Below are positions 27,073-42,900 of a stretch of DNA of 64,000 nucleotides, one piece after another; position 1 is the first letter of the stretch; the number at the start of each line of letters is the position of its first letter. Both the position numbers and the translations under genes were made by a program. Source of the stretch: Deinococcus multiflagellatus (lineage in GTDB: Bacteria; Deinococcota; Deinococci; Deinococcales; Deinococcaceae); contig NZ_JAIQXV010000007.1 of assembly GCF_020166415.1 (NCBI RefSeq), positions 1-64,000 of the forward strand, written 5' to 3'. A model generated the notes under the pieces. The model worked only from the letters and a program-made list of their open reading frames with translations, did no database searches and was not told where the DNA came from.

Positions 27073-27522
27073 ATGACCCGCGACAACCGCCTGTATCTGG
27101 CCTGGGTGGTGGCGCTGGTTGCCACTCTGGGCAGCCTATACTTCAGCGAGATCCGGCACTTTAACCCCTGCCCTCTGTGCTGGTTTCAGCGGATTTTTAT
27201 GTACCCGCTGGCCGTCATCCTGGGCGTGGCGGCCCTGGGCGGCGACCTGCGCGTGCGCCGCTACGTGCTGCCCCTGGCGGTCACCGGGCTCTTGATCGCC
27301 CTGTACCAGAACCTGGAAACCTGGGGCTTGGTGCAAGAACTTGAAGCCTGCACCGCTGACCCCGCCGCCTCGTGCGGCACCCCCTGGCCGGTGTGGGGGA
27401 TGGGCTCGCCCCTGAACACCATCCTCACCATTCCCGTGCTCAGCATGATCGCCTTTACGCTGATCATCGCCCTCCTGAGCTGGAAACGAGAACCCAGGGT
27501 TACCGAACCCCCAGCTGCATAA
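27073..27522 (+). CDS. dsbB: disulfide bond formation protein DsbB-type
   Basis: 149 residues with four membrane helices. The first periplasmic loop has C33-P-L-C36 ([10 protein letters not shown]), the quinone-linked pair. The second loop has the Cys pair in [18 protein letters not shown] (about residues 93 and 101). DsbB passes electrons from DsbA to quinones. Two nt separate it from the DsbA-like gene, so they form one transcription unit, closed by a hairpin at 27541. Confidence 0.92.
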   Translation: MTRDNRLYLAWVVALVATLGSLYFSEIRHFNPCPLCWFQRIFMYPLAVILGVAALGGDLRVRRYVLPLAVTGLLIALYQNLETWGLVQELEACTADPAASCGTPWPVWGMGSPLNTILTIPVLSMIAFTLIIALLSWKREPRVTEPPAA

Positions 27523-27540
27523 GCCGCCGAGAGGTGCAAA

Positions 27541-27570
27541 GGGCCACCGCATGGGTGGCCCCTTCTGTTT
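27541..27570 (+). terminator. intrinsic terminator after dsbB
   Basis: An 8-bp GC stem (GGGCCACC at 27541-27548, GGTGGCCC at 27554-27561) is followed by a T-rich CTTCTGTTT tail. Confidence 0.75.
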
Positions 27571-27635
27571 GCCTCAAATCCCGCGCACCGCCACCCGCCT
27601 CCCGTCCTTTCCTCCCCCCACGTCCCACTGCCCCC

Positions 27636-28391
27636 CTAGACCGGCCGTCCCGCCATCATGAAGCTCGCGGTCATGCCCCCGTCCACCGTCAGCACGGCGC
27701 CCGTCACGAAGCTGGCCTCGTCGCTGCCCAGGAAGTACACCGTCTGGGCCACCTCGCGCGGCGTGCCCAGGCGGCGCAGGGCATGCAGGTCCTCGTAGTC
27801 GCGCCGGGTCTGGGCGGGGTCGGGGCTTTCCTGAATGCTCTGCAGCACGGCCTCGGTGCTGATGGCGCCGGGGGCCACCGCGTTCACCCGCAGGCCATGC
27901 GGCGCGAGGTCCAGAGCCATGGCGCGCGTCAGGTTGATCAGGCCGCCCTTGCTGGCGTTGTAGGCGGCGTTGTTCTGCTCGGCGAACAGGCCCTGCACGC
28001 TGGCCACGTTCACCACGGCGCCGCCCCGGGGCAGCAGTTCGGCCACGGCGCGGGTCAGCAGCAGCGGGGCGGTCAGGTTCACATTCAGGGTGCGGGCCCA
28101 GCCGCGCTCGCTGACCTCCAGCACGCTGCCGGGGGCGCCCTGGTAAGCAGCGTTGTTCACCAGCACCTGCACCTGCCCCAGTTCGCGCGCCGCGCGCACC
28201 ACGCGCTCGCGCCCCGCCGGCGTGCTGATGTCGGCCTTCACCCGCCGCCCACCCCGCAGCGGCGGCGATGGGGTGAGATCCACGCTCAGCACGCGCCAGC
28301 CGCGTTCCAGGTACAGCTCGGCGGTGGCGCGCCCAATCCCCCGCGCCGCGCCCGTCACGATCACCCCAGGAGGAGAGGCAGAGTCACTCAT
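27636..28391 (-). CDS. short-chain dehydrogenase/reductase
   Basis: 251 residues of the classical SDR family. Cofactor motif TGAARGIG (13-20), NNAAY (NNAG type), the active-site Ser in NVASVQG, and Y-x3-K in AAYNASKGG are all present, along with the C-terminal [10 protein letters not shown]. It would catalyse an NAD(P)-dependent alcohol/ketone conversion; the substrate cannot be told. It is a single gene on its own strand; a GACACT hexamer lies 5 nt before the ATG. Confidence 0.9.
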   Translation of the reverse strand: MSDSASPPGVIVTGAARGIGRATAELYLERGWRVLSVDLTPSPPLRGGRRVKADISTPAGRERVVRAARELGQVQVLVNNAAYQGAPGSVLEVSERGWARTLNVNLTAPLLLTRAVAELLPRGGAVVNVASVQGLFAEQNNAAYNASKGGLINLTRAMALDLAPHGLRVNAVAPGAISTEAVLQSIQESPDPAQTRRDYEDLHALRRLGTPREVAQTVYFLGSDEASFVTGAVLTVDGGMTASFMMAGRPV

Positions 28392-28524
28392 GCCTCAGTG
28401 TCGGGGGCGGGCCGGGGGAGGGGGCAGAAGTTGTAAGGGTGGCTTAATGGGGGGCGAGGGGAGTGGGTAGTGGTGAGTGGGAACGGCAGGGAAGGTGGGG
28501 TGCGGGGCGCAGTGAACATAAGAA

Positions 28525-28562
28525 GGAGGTGGGCTGCCGGGTTTCTCCCACAGCCCACCTCC
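28525..28562 (-). terminator. hairpin after etfA
   Basis: A perfect 12-bp stem (GGAGGTGGGCTG with CAGCCCACCTCC, 14-nt loop) lies 18 nt beyond the etfA stop. On the minus strand it is followed by TTCTTATGTT, a loose T-rich tract. Confidence 0.55.
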
Positions 28563-28580
28563 CACGACCGACAACCCGCT

Positions 28581-29531
<951 letters not shown>

Positions 29532-29615
29532 CTGGGAACCTCCGGTTCCGTCAAAGGTCAAAGGGTTGAAGGGTCAAGAGGGGCGGCGCGCCCAACGCCA
29601 GACCGCCCAGTCTGT

Positions 29616-30377
29616 TTAAGCCAGCACCTTGGCTTCGTTGCGCAGCAGTTCCAGCAGCTGGGCGGCGGCGGCCTGGGGGTCCTTGCCGTCAATCATGGTG
29701 TTGCGCCGGGCGCGGGTCTGAATCTCGGCGCCCACAGTGCGCACGCGCGCCTGCAGGCCGTAGCTGGCCGCGTCGTCCTTGCGCAGCTCCTTTTTCTTGG
29801 CCTTCATGATGTTGGGCAGCGTGGGGTACCGCGGCTCGTTCAGGCCCTGCTGCGTGGTGACCACAGCGGGCAGGGTGACCCGGAAGCTCTCGTTGCCGTC
29901 GTCCACATCGTGCCGGCCGCTCAGGGTCTCGCCGTCCAGCTTCAGTTCGTTGGTCCAGGTCAGCTGGGGCCAGCCCAGGCGCTCGGCACTGGCGGCGCCC
30001 AGGGCCTGCGAGTCCCAGTCGGCTTCCTGGCCGCCCACCAGAATCAGACCCACGTTCTCGGCGTGGGCCACCTGGGCCACCACCTTGCTCAGGGTCACGG
30101 CGTCAAACTGCTCGTCGGTTTCCACGTGGATGGCGCGGTCCACGCCCATCGCCAGGGCGGTGCGCAGGGCGTCCTCGTTGCGCTTGGGGCCAATGGCCAG
30201 GGCAATAATCTGCTCCACGCTGGCGCCGCTTTCGCGCAGGCGCAGGGCCTCTTCTACGCCGTATTCGTCCATGCCGTCCACCACCAGGGTGGTGCCGTCC
30301 AGGTCAACAGCCTGCTGGCTGATCTTCACGCGCGCTTCGGCGTCGGGCACTTGGCGAACAAGGGTCAGGATATTCAT
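29616..30377 (-). CDS. etfB: electron transfer flavoprotein, beta subunit
   Basis: 253 residues of full family length. It begins with [15 protein letters not shown] and has the AMP-binding region around [35 protein letters not shown] segment and the C-terminal MKAKKKEL membrane-partner region match EtfB. It forms the heterodimer with EtfA encoded just downstream. GGAGG lies about 5-6 nt before the ATG at 30377. Confidence 0.95.
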   Translation of the reverse strand: MNILTLVRQVPDAEARVKISQQAVDLDGTTLVVDGMDEYGVEEALRLRESGASVEQIIALAIGPKRNEDALRTALAMGVDRAIHVETDEQFDAVTLSKVVAQVAHAENVGLILVGGQEADWDSQALGAASAERLGWPQLTWTNELKLDGETLSGRHDVDDGNESFRVTLPAVVTTQQGLNEPRYPTLPNIMKAKKKELRKDDAASYGLQARVRTVGAEIQTRARRNTMIDGKDPQAAAAQLLELLRNEAKVLA

Positions 30378-30869
30378 GCAGCCTCCGAAATAAAGGTTGG
30401 GGAAGGTGATGCTGGCGTGCCCAGCATGACAAATTAGACTCAGTTCAAGTTTAGCAGTTCATGCCAACCCTGACCAGTGTGCCCGAAGACAGAACGGGAC
30501 GCAGCCGGTGGCGTCCCCGCCGCGCAGACGGAGGAAGGGGAAGGGCAGTGGTGAACCGTGCAAAGCATGGGTGGACATGGGGTGTTGGCAGGGGAACCTG
30601 TCGTGGTCTCCCACTTCCAGTTGCCAGAGCACTTGCCGCTGCTCTGCACCCGCCACGACGTGCCAATGAGAGGGATGCCCGTTATTCCCTCTCCGCTGGA
30701 CCGGCTCAATCAGAAGGAGAGGAGGCCAGGGCTGCGCGCCCAAACGCGTTTTACCGCCCTCTTCAAGCCTTGGGTGTATCCAGAGCCAACCTTTAGGCAG
30801 CGCCAGTTCTTAATGCCGCATCAACTCCCTCACGGAAGCTTCTCATGTTTACCCCCGAGGCTACTTCTC
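30378..30869. other. divergent promoter region of etfBA and the barrel gene
   Basis: About 490 nt without a supported gene. The end near etfB is AT-richer, with TTGAAC and TAATTT elements and a small ATGCTGG/CCAGCAT dyad at 30410-30427. No promoter could be fixed confidently for either side. Confidence 0.4.
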
Positions 30870-31532
30870 ATGAAGATGCTTCTCCCCGCGACCCTCCTGA
30901 CCCTCGTTGCCGGCACCGCTGGCGCCCAGTCCCTCAGCGGCGTTGAGCTTGGCCTGACGGGCGGCTACGCTGGCGGCCTCAGCGGCGAGTTCTTTGTGCA
31001 TGCCCCCAACGTGGTGGGCCCCATCGGCGTGAAGGCGGGCGTGGCCTACACCCGCGCTGCGGACGCGATCAATGACAGCAGCGATCTGGGCGTCGGGCCC
31101 TTCAGCTCTTACAAGGCTGCTGGCGCCACGGAGAATGGCAGCCACACTGTCGCCAGCCTGGACGGCACCTACAACGTGGGTGAACTGGCCCCCGGCGTCA
31201 GCACCGCCCTGTACGCCGGCGCCCGTTACGGCATGTTCCGCAGCACCGAGGACTACGGCGCGACCGGCAACACCACCTACAGCAGCAACGCCTTTGGTCT
31301 GGGTGCGGGCGTGATGCTCAGCTACGCCCTGACCGGCAACCTGAGCCTCGTGGGTGACGTGGGCGTGGATACGTTCTTCAAGTCCACCATCAACGCCACG
31401 ACCACCAGTGGCAGCGGCAGCACGAACACCACCATCAACCAGGGCGACGCGCTGTACAACACCATTGACAACCGTTTCGTGCGCCCCGGCACCGTGTTCA
31501 AGGCGCGCATCGGCATCAAGACCACGTTCTAA
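30870..31532 (+). CDS. outer-membrane beta-barrel protein
   Basis: 220 residues from the ATG at 30870, where a signal peptide begins ([20 protein letters not shown], cleavage near AGA). The mature chain is Gly/Thr-rich with alternating hydrophobic residues ([48 protein letters not shown]) and ends KTTF with an aromatic last residue, the usual barrel insertion signal. It should sit in the Deinococcus outer envelope layer; whether it is a pore or a structural protein is not visible. The upstream extension to 30558 lacks support. Confidence 0.8.
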   Translation: MKMLLPATLLTLVAGTAGAQSLSGVELGLTGGYAGGLSGEFFVHAPNVVGPIGVKAGVAYTRAADAINDSSDLGVGPFSSYKAAGATENGSHTVASLDGTYNVGELAPGVSTALYAGARYGMFRSTEDYGATGNTTYSSNAFGLGAGVMLSYALTGNLSLVGDVGVDTFFKSTINATTTSGSGSTNTTINQGDALYNTIDNRFVRPGTVFKARIGIKTTF

Positions 31533-31927
31533 ACCTCGCTTCCCAGGCCGGCCTCCTGTGTGGGGCCGGTTTTTTTGGTGCTCTCCAGATGCTGGCGTAG
31601 CAGCTCAAAGGCGGCCACCACGCGGGGGAACCCCAGGTAAGGCGCGCACATCAGCAGGGCGCCGCGCACCTCGGCTTCGGTGGCGCCCGCGTTCAGCGCC
31701 CCGCGCAGGTGGGTGCGCAGTTCGGGCGGGCTGCCCAGCGAGACCAGCAGCGCGCAGGCAATCAGTTCCTTGGTCTTCAGATCCAGCCCGGGGCGGTCAT
31801 ACACCGTGTCGTAGGCGTAGCTCTGGATGTCGTGGGCCAGATCGGGGTCCAGGTCGTGCAGGCGCGCCAGGATGCGGTCCTGCTGGGCGCCGAAAATGAT
31901 GTCGCGGGCGTGGGGGGTGTCGCTCAT
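31529..31927 (-). CDS. carboxymuconolactone decarboxylase-family protein
   Basis: 132 residues, all helical, with the CMD/AhpD fold pattern [18 protein letters not shown] and [23 protein letters not shown]. It has no AhpD-type CxxC, so it fits the CMD branch rather than the peroxidase partner. The reaction is uncertain; the family includes aromatic-ring catabolism enzymes and many uncharacterised members. It converges on and overlaps the barrel gene by 4 bp. Confidence 0.85.
   Translation of the reverse strand: MSDTPHARDIIFGAQQDRILARLHDLDPDLAHDIQSYAYDTVYDRPGLDLKTKELIACALLVSLGSPPELRTHLRGALNAGATEAEVRGALLMCAPYLGFPRVVAAFELLRQHLESTKKTGPTQEAGLGSEV
31548..31576 (+). terminator. intrinsic terminator of barrel gene inside neighbouring CDS
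   Basis: The CCGGCC/GGCCGG stem (31548-31553 and 31564-31569, 10-nt loop) is followed by seven T residues. It lies within the last codons of the convergent CMD-family gene. Confidence 0.75.
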
Positions 31928-31933
31928 GGGCCC

Positions 31934-31939
31934 ACGGTA
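31934..31939 (-). promoter_or_regulatory. -10 box, leaderless promoter
   Basis: On the minus strand TACCGT lies 6 nt before the ATG at 31927, with no Shine-Dalgarno sequence. Confidence 0.5.
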
Positions 31940-32214
31940 GCGAGGTCGGGGGCACGAAAGAAGCCCGTAACACCCCGCGCGCTACAGTTCTCGCGGAGAG
32001 CCGTCCTTTTCGTTCAGGTCCTGGCGCTGCCCCCCGATTCGCAGGTGTGGCGCAGATGTGAACGGATCGTAAGGTTTCCCCTGCCTGACACGCCAGCGCG
32101 GCGATAGTCTACCCTCAAGGTGGTTCACCGCCATGTTCACTGTCCGGGCGCTGCCGTCCTGCTGCACCCTGCCGCCGCTTTTTCGCGCCCTCGCGCTTGC
32201 TCTGGGGGTTACCC

Positions 32215-34455
<2,241 letters not shown>

Positions 34456-34463
34456 GCAAACTG

Positions 34464-34754
34464 TTATTCAGCCGCCGTATCCCCTGGGTACGGCGGTTCT
34501 TCTTGCCCCGCCGTGACACGCACCACCCGCCCCACACGCCGGTCGTATTCCAGGGTCACCCAGGTATTGGGCAGCCTTAGATGAAAGGGGAACAGATGGA
34601 GCGGGAGTTCACACACCACATTGCCCTGTCCCTGACCCGGGTGGACGATGACGCACAGGTGCCGGGGGGTCAGCGCGCCAATCACGATTGCGGGCGAGAA
34701 CCACACCGGCTCGCTGACCCAATCCCGCCCCTGGGAACCATCCTCGCGCGTCAC
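34464..34754 (-). CDS. small protein, function unknown
   Basis: 96 residues from a GTG at 34754, chosen because TATCGT lies 6 nt upstream (leaderless pattern). The sequence (VWFSPAIVIGALTPRHLCVIVHPGQG and LPNTWVTLEYDRRVGRVVRV) reads like a compact beta-rich domain rather than a random frame. It is divergent from the DUF2087-like gene with only 18 nt between starts, and its 3' end contains the terminator of the Clp gene. No family recognised. Confidence 0.5.
   Translation of the reverse strand: MTREDGSQGRDWVSEPVWFSPAIVIGALTPRHLCVIVHPGQGQGNVVCELPLHLFPFHLRLPNTWVTLEYDRRVGRVVRVTAGQEEPPYPGDTAAE
34472..34503 (+). terminator. intrinsic terminator of Clp gene
   Basis: CCGCCGTA (34472-34479) pairs with TACGGCGG (34489-34496) and is followed by TTCTTCTT. 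It overlaps the end of the convergent small gene. Confidence 0.7.
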
Positions 34755-34759
34755 TCCGA

Positions 34760-34766
34760 TACGATA
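34760..34766. promoter_or_regulatory. shared divergent -10 box
   Basis: The heptamer TACGATA contains TACGAT on the plus strand (7 nt before the ATG at 34773) and TATCGT on the minus strand (6 nt before the GTG at 34754). One near-symmetric -10 element could start two leaderless mRNAs in opposite directions. Confidence 0.5.
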
Positions 34767-35028
34767 GCCCCCATGACGAAGAGCATTCACGATTTCCAGG
34801 ACGAACACGGCCGCATCACCGGGTGGCCCAGCGACCGCCGCCGCGCGCACCAGCTGGCCATTCTGGATTACCTGACCGGCCTGTTTGATCCGGGCGTGTC
34901 CTACGACCAGGGGCAGGTGGAAGGCGTGCTGGCCGACCACAGCACCCTGGAAGACCCCAGCATTCTGCTGAGGGAACTGGTGGAGAGCGATTACCTCGCC
35001 ACCGACGGTCAGGTGTACTGGCGCGCCG

Positions 35029-36414
<1,386 letters not shown>

Positions 36415-36441
36415 GCGGGTTGTTGAGGTTCCTGCTGGTGG

Positions 36442-36482
36442 CCCCACCCCCCCAGCCCCCCTACCCCAGAGGGGCAGGGGGG
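36442..36482. other. G-quadruplex-forming tract and hairpin after radA
   Basis: On the minus strand 36467-36442 contains four runs of 4, 6, 7 and 4 guanines separated by 1-2 nt, a canonical quadruplex motif. The plus strand can instead form a C6/C4-G4/G6 hairpin at 36456-36482, which may act as the radA terminator. Confidence 0.55.
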
Positions 36483-36854
36483 AGCAGACGTTAGCACTGG
36501 GCAAGAGTTTCTACTGGGGTTGGCGGGTTCGCTCCATTCGGTAACGTGTCCGGCTTCGACGCCATCCTCCGAGAACGCGCAATGGCCCGCGCCCTTCGGG
36601 CACGACGGCCTCGTCTGGACCTGGGCGGTATGGGGGCAAGGGGTCTTGGTGCGGCCCAGAGGGTTCTCCTTTTGAAAGATGGTGAAGTGAAGCAGCGGCC
36701 GTGTTCTTGCTCCTCCCCCTGCGCTTCCGGTCGCTTCTCCTCATCGGCTTGAATAGGGGCACCAAACGTCTCAACAGTTGCCAGCATGAAGCGCTTTGTG
36801 CCAAGACTTCGAGGGCCCAAAGAGGACCGACCAGTGCTCCTCTCCGTCTACGTG
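36483..36854. other. gap between radA and tamB
   Basis: Short open frames exist but none has a ribosome site, a leaderless -10 box or a recognisable protein pattern. I see nothing I can support as a gene. Confidence 0.4.
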
Positions 36855-36890
36855 CCAGCGCCGCCTTCTCAACCTGAGAGGCGGCGCTGG
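36855..36890 (-). terminator. hairpin downstream of tamB-like gene
   Basis: A long stem (CCAGCGCCGCCT with AGGCGGCGCTGG, continued by CTCA/TGAG after a one-base bulge) lies 24 nt past the stop at 36914. No T tract follows on the minus strand. Confidence 0.45.
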
Positions 36891-36913
36891 GCTGTTGCGG
36901 GGTTTCCTGACCC

Positions 36914-39900
36914 TTAGCGCCCGCCGATCCGGTACGTGACCCCAAAGCGCAGGCGGGTGCTCTGCTCGGTGGTCTGCACCCCCAGGCTGATGTTCGTGCG
37001 GGGGTTGACGTTGTAGCCGGCCGAGAAGCTGGGGCGGATGGACTGCAGGTTCAGCCCGCGCAGCGGCGTGGTGACCTTGAAGGTCAGGCGGCCATCTGGG
37101 GTGCTGTACTCGGCGTTCAGCAGACCCTGGCCGGTCAGGTCCACCTGATACTGCAGGTAGAGGTTGCGCGTCAGGTACGAGCCCAGCGTGATTGTGGCGC
37201 CCAGGCTGTCGCCCAGCAGCTGCGGGGTGAAGCGGAAGACGTCCAGCCCGAACGCCTGCGCCACCGTGCGTTCCAGTTCGCCCAGCACAAAGACGTTCAG
37301 GGCGGTCTGCAGCGCGCTGCTGCCCAGGGCTGCGAGGTTGTTGGGCAGCGTGGCGAGGTTGGGCACCCCGGTGGCGACCAGCGCGTACAGCTCGGCCTCG
37401 CCGTAGGGCACGCCCGTGGTGGGGTCGGCGCAGTCGCCGCCCACCTGGGTGCAGGCCAGGGTGGTGTCCAGGTCCAGGGCCACCTCGCCGCCCGCGCGGG
37501 TCACGAACTCGCCCGCCAGGGTCAGGGTGATGGGCACCCGCTGGGTGACGGGGGTGTCGCCCCGGACGGTGCGCCCCGTGACGGTGCCGCTGGCGGTGAT
37601 GTTGAACTTGGGGTACACGCTGTCGCCGGTAAAGGTGACCGCAGAGTCGCCCAGCGTGAACTCGTTCTCGCGCAGGTAGATAAAGCCGCGCTGCGAACGG
37701 ATCTCGCCGCTTAAGCGGGGGCGGTCGCCGCTGCCCGAAAGCACCAGCCCGCCTGTGAACTCGGCGCGCACCAGATTCTCGTCCACCCGGATGCCGTTGA
37801 CCGCCCGGATGGGAATGTCCTCGAACACCACCCGTTCCAAGAAGGGCAGGGCGCGGGGGGCGGGCGCCTCCTGCGCCTGAACGGGGCGGGGGAAGGTGGT
37901 GTATTCGGGCGGCAGGGGGCTGGCGTAGTTGTCGGTGGCCCGGCCGCCCTCGCCCGCGCGGCTCTGGCCGGGGGCAGGAATGGTGGCCGGGGCGTTCACG
38001 CGCCCCAGCACCAGCCGGGTAAAGTCGGCCGCGCCCTGCACCCGGATCACGCTGCCGTCGTCGGCGGCGCGCAGATCGGCATTCAGTACGCTTTCACGGC
38101 CGTAAATGGCGTTCAGGGGCAGGTTGTAGTTGCGCGCGCTCAAGGTCAGGTCCACGCGGGGGCTCAGCTCGCCGCCCAGGGTCAGGCTGCCAGGGCCTGC
38201 CGGGCCCGTGCTGGCGCTGCTGGCCGTGACGGTCCAGCGGTCATTGGGCTGCTGCTGCACGGTCACGGCGGCGTTCGGCAGGGCGCCCAGGGCCTGCGGC
38301 GCCAGCAGGCCCCGGAAGGTGAGGTTCGTGCCGCTCAGGCGCCCCAGCGTCAATTGCCCGCTGAGATTCACCACGCCGTCGGCGCCCACGGTGCCCCCGG
38401 TGAGCACCTGCCCGCTGGCCCGGAAGGCGCCGCTGTCGGGCAGTTCGCCGCTGAAATCGGGAATCTGCACGCTCAGACCCGCCAGGGTGCCGGCCAGGGT
38501 GCGGGCCTCCAGGGTGCCGCGCGGGCGGTCGTAGGTGCCGCCCGCCGAGAGGGTCACGCTGCCCTTGAGACTGGGTTCCATGTTGGCCAGCCCGGGAATC
38601 AGGCGCAGGACCGGGGTAAAGGTGGTGTTGGTAAAGCGCGCGGTAAGGTCCACCCGCTCGCGGGTGTAGCCGCCCCGCACGTCCCAGGTGCCGGCGCCAG
38701 ACAGCTGCACATTGATGCCGCGCAGTTCGCGCGCCGCATAGTCCAGGGTGCCGCTGCCGGTCAGGGTCTCGGTCACGGCAGAGGCGCCCTCGCCGCTGGT
38801 GGCGCTCACGCGGATGCGCTCGGCCACCACGTTCACCCGCCCGGCCAGCGGATCGGCCAGCGGGAAGCGGAAACGGGCCACGCCGGTCACCACGCCCTCG
38901 CCGGGAACCGTGCCGGTGGCGGCGCCCAGCACCGCGCCCACCGGCAGGGCGCGCAGGGTGCCCTGCCCGAACACGTCCCCGCCGCTGAGACCCGCCGTGA
39001 AGTCCGATTCGCCCAGGAAGCCGCGAATGCGCCAGTCGCCCGCCACCTGCGTGCCTTCCAGGCGGGCGGGCAGGCGGCGCGGGCCCACCGTCAGGTCGTC
39101 CGAGCGCAGCACGAAGGTGCCGCCGCCGTCGCGCAGCGTGGCCTCACCGCTGACCCGGCCGCGCAGGGCGGCCGACGGCACCACGTCGCCCAGCGCCAGA
39201 TCGTCCAGGGTGGCGCGCAGGGCGTAGCCCTCGCCGGTGGGGGCCAGGGCCAGCGGCCCCGCCAGCGCCGGCACGAGGTCCGCCAGGCCGCCAGACGCCG
39301 TCACGATGACCTGCGCGGGCACCTGCGCAGCTGTGGCGCGGCCAATCAGGTCGGCGCGGAAGGTCTGCCCGGCCAGCGCGGCGCTGCCGCTGAGGGCCAG
39401 CTGTTGCCCGGCCAGCGCCACCGGCAGGCGCGCGGCCTCGATGCGCCCCTGCACCCCCGCTGCGTCGGCCCGCAGGTTCACGTCCAGGGTGCCGCCTTCA
39501 CGGGCCACGCGGCCAGTCAGGGTGCCGGTCCAGGTCGTGGGGCCCTGGGCCGCCTGCAGGTTCAGGGTGCCGCTGCTCAGGGCCAGCGCCGCCTGCACGG
39601 CCGGGCGCCCGCCCTGCAGGGTCAGGTCGGCATTCAGGCGCCCGTCCAGCGGCAGGTCCACATAGGGCAGGGTGTAGGGGGTGCTCAGGTCCGCCACAGT
39701 CAGGGTCAGGCGGCCGTTGCCCGCCGCCGGGTTCAGGCGCCCCGCCGCCGTCACGGTGCCGCCCAGATCGCGCACGCCCAGGCGGCCCAGGTTCAGCCCC
39801 GGCAGGTTGGCCTCAAGGTCGGTGCCGTTCCAGCGCACAGTGCCGGTTCGCTCGCCGTCCGAGACGCTGAGGTCGGCGGCCTGCAGGCTGGCGGTGCCGC

Positions 39901-42900
39901 CCGCGCGCCACTCGCCCCGGCGCACGCTGAGCTGCGCCTGCGGGGCGGTGACGGTGCCCCCCGGCGTGAGGCTCAGGGACAGTTCGGGGCGCGTCAGGCT
40001 GGCCGCGCCCAGCAACGCCCACGGGCCGTTGCCCTGGGGCCGCGCTTCCAGGACGCCGCTGGCCTGGGCTCCGGGCCCGTCCACGAAGCGCAGCTGCACG
40101 CCCCGCGCGTCGGCCACCACGCGCACGCCGGCGCCCAGCAGCCCGGCCTCGCCCTGCACCAGGGGCCGGTCAAAGGCGCCGCCCACGGTCACCAGGGCCG
40201 GGCGGGTCAGCACACCCGCCGGGCCGCCGGTCAGGCGGGCCGTGCCGTGCCAGCCCGTCAGGCGGTCGGCGCGCAGGTCCGGGCTCAGGCGCAGGCCCTG
40301 GGGCCCGGTCAGGGCGCCACTGACCGTCAGGGCCTGGGCGCGCCACACCGCGTTCAAGCGCCCGGCCAGCGTGCCGGCGGCATCCACGGTCAGGGCCGCC
40401 TCGCCGCTCAGCTTGGCCTCGCCCGAGACGCGGAGGGTGGACCCCGCCGCGCGCGCCTGCAGGCGGTCCAGGGTGACCGTCTGGCCGCTGAGGGTCAGCA
40501 CCGGGCGCCCGCCCTGCGAGAGGGCCGCGCGCAGGTCCGGGCCCGCCGCCGTGAGCGTGCCGCTCAGGTCCTCCAGGGCGACGCCCAGCGCCTGGGCCCC
40601 GCGCGAGGTGACGGTGCCGGCCACGCTGGGCGCGACCAGGGTGCCCCCCAGGCTCAGGCGGGCGCTCAGCTCGCCCTGGCCGTCCACCAGTGGCAGCGGG
40701 GTCAGGGTCAGGGCGCCGCTCAGGGTGGGCACGAAGCCGGCCGCGCGCCCCAGGCGGAAGGTGCCGCCCCCCAGCGCGCCGGCGCTTAGGGTGTATTGGC
40801 CCTGTCCGTCGGGGCCCTGGCCGTCCCCACGCAAAATCACGGGGTCCGGCAGGCCCGGCACCCGGGCCCTGACCGTGCCCGAGAGCGCGGGCCATACGCC
40901 GTTCAGGTTCACCTCGGCGCGCGCCTCGCCCCGGGTGAGGGTGCCGTACAGGCGCGCCCGCACCCGGCCCGCCGCGAGGTCCAGGTCGCGCGCTTCGGCG
41001 TACAGGGTGCCGCCCAGGTCGCCGCGCGGCGAGAGGCGGGCATTCAGCACCGCCGAGCGCAGTCGCCCGGCCACGGTGGCCTGGGCGCCCAGGCGGTCGG
41101 TGTCCACTGTCACGCTGCCGGCCACGGCCGGGTTGCGCGCGGCGCCCGTCAGGGTCAGGGCGGCGCTCAGCCTGCCGCGTCCCAGCGAGGCGGCGCCCAC
41201 GAAGTCGGTGCTCAGCTGGCGCACGTTCACGCTCAGCCCGCCCGGCAGCGCGCCGCGCACCGTCACCAGCCCGTCGCGCAGACTGCCGCTCAGGTCGGCG
41301 CTCAGTGCCTCCTGGCCCGGCTGGTAGCGGGCGCGGCCGTACAGACTAAACGGCCCCACTTCCCCCTGAACACCCTTCAGGCTCAGGTTCTGGGCGTTCA
41401 GGGCCTCCAGGCCGCCGCGCAGGGTGCCCTGGGCGTCCAGGGTGCCGCCCAGCGTCAGGGCGTCCACATCCAGCCCGGGGGGCAGCAGCCGGGCCACGCG
41501 CAGCGGCCCGGGGGCCTGCAGCTTCAGGGCGTAGCGGCCCGCCACCAGCGTGGCCTGGGCCTGCACCCGAGGCCCCTGCAGGGCCGCGCGCAGGTCGCCG
41601 CCGCGCCAGTCGGCACGCAGTTCGCCGCCCAGGTCGCCGCCCTCGTCGGTCAGGCGGCCCGAGAAAGCTGCTGCCAGGGCCGACCACGACGGGCCGCCCA
41701 GCGTGGCCTGCCCCGTCGCGCGCAGTTGGCCGGGGCGACCCCACAGCGCGCCCACGTCAAAGGCGGCGAGGTCGGCGCTGCCCCCCGGGCGCAGCGGCAG
41801 CGACGCCTGGAAGCGGCCCGTCAGGCGGGCCTGCCCCGCGCCCGCACCGTAGACCGCTGTGGCCCGCAACTCACCCTGGCCGTCCAGCAGGGCGTCCAGG
41901 GGCCCGCCCGGGGTATCGCCCACCACGCGCAGCGACCCCGTAAAGCCGCTGCGGGCGTTCCAGCCCAGCGGGCCGCGCAGGCGCAGGTCGGTCTGGGGGG
42001 CCACGTAGGCGGCGTTCAGGGTCAGGGCCGCGCGCTGCAGTCCGCCCAGCGCGCCGCTGCCCAGGCGCCCGCGCACCTCGCCCTGCAGGGCGGGGCCCGT
42101 CAGCGTGAGGCGGTAGTCGGCGCCCAGCAGCCGTGCGCTCAGGCGGGTGCCGGCGGCGCGCAGGCCGCTGAGGTCGCCGCGCAGCGTGCCGCTGAGGCGC
42201 ACGTCCGGCTTTTGCAGGCTGCCCCGCAGTTGTCCGGTGTACTGGCCCGGTAGGCCGCTCGTGAGGGTGACCTTGGTGCTCAGGGCCAGGGTGGGGAAGA
42301 GGGCGCCCCCCAGGCGCGCCGTGCCCTGTACCGGGGCGGCGGGCCCCAGGGTGGCCTGCGCGCCCTGGGTGCGCAGCACGCCGCCCGTCAGGCTCAGCGG
42401 CGCCGAGAAGGCCACGCCCGACACCTCGCCCGTGGCCTGGGCGCGGACGCCTGTCAGCGTGCCGCCCAGACTCAGGCTGAGACGGCCGGGCACGCCGGCC
42501 AGCGGGCGCAGGTCGCCCGCGCTGGCCCCGCCGCTCAGGCGCCACGCGGCCAGTCCCTCGCCGGGGCCCTTCGCTGCGCCCAGGTTCAGGGCGGCGCCGG
42601 CCAGGGTGCCCCCGGCGTTCACGCGGGCACCGGGGCCGGTCAGGCCGGCAGCGGCCACCGTCAGGTCCACCGCGCGCCCCTCCAGGCGGCCCCCCACGCG
42701 CAGGGTGAGGGTGTCACTGGCGCGTGGGCCGGCGCGGCCATTCAGCGTGGCGCGCAGGTCGTCCAGGGTGAGCACGGCGTTCGCCTGCGGGTACAGCGGC
42801 CCGCGCAGGCGCAGGGCGCGGCCTGCCAGCGTGCTGCGCAGGTCCGCCGAAAGCTGCCCGCCGCGCAGGGTGAGGCGCCCACCGGCGCCCTGCCCAGCGG

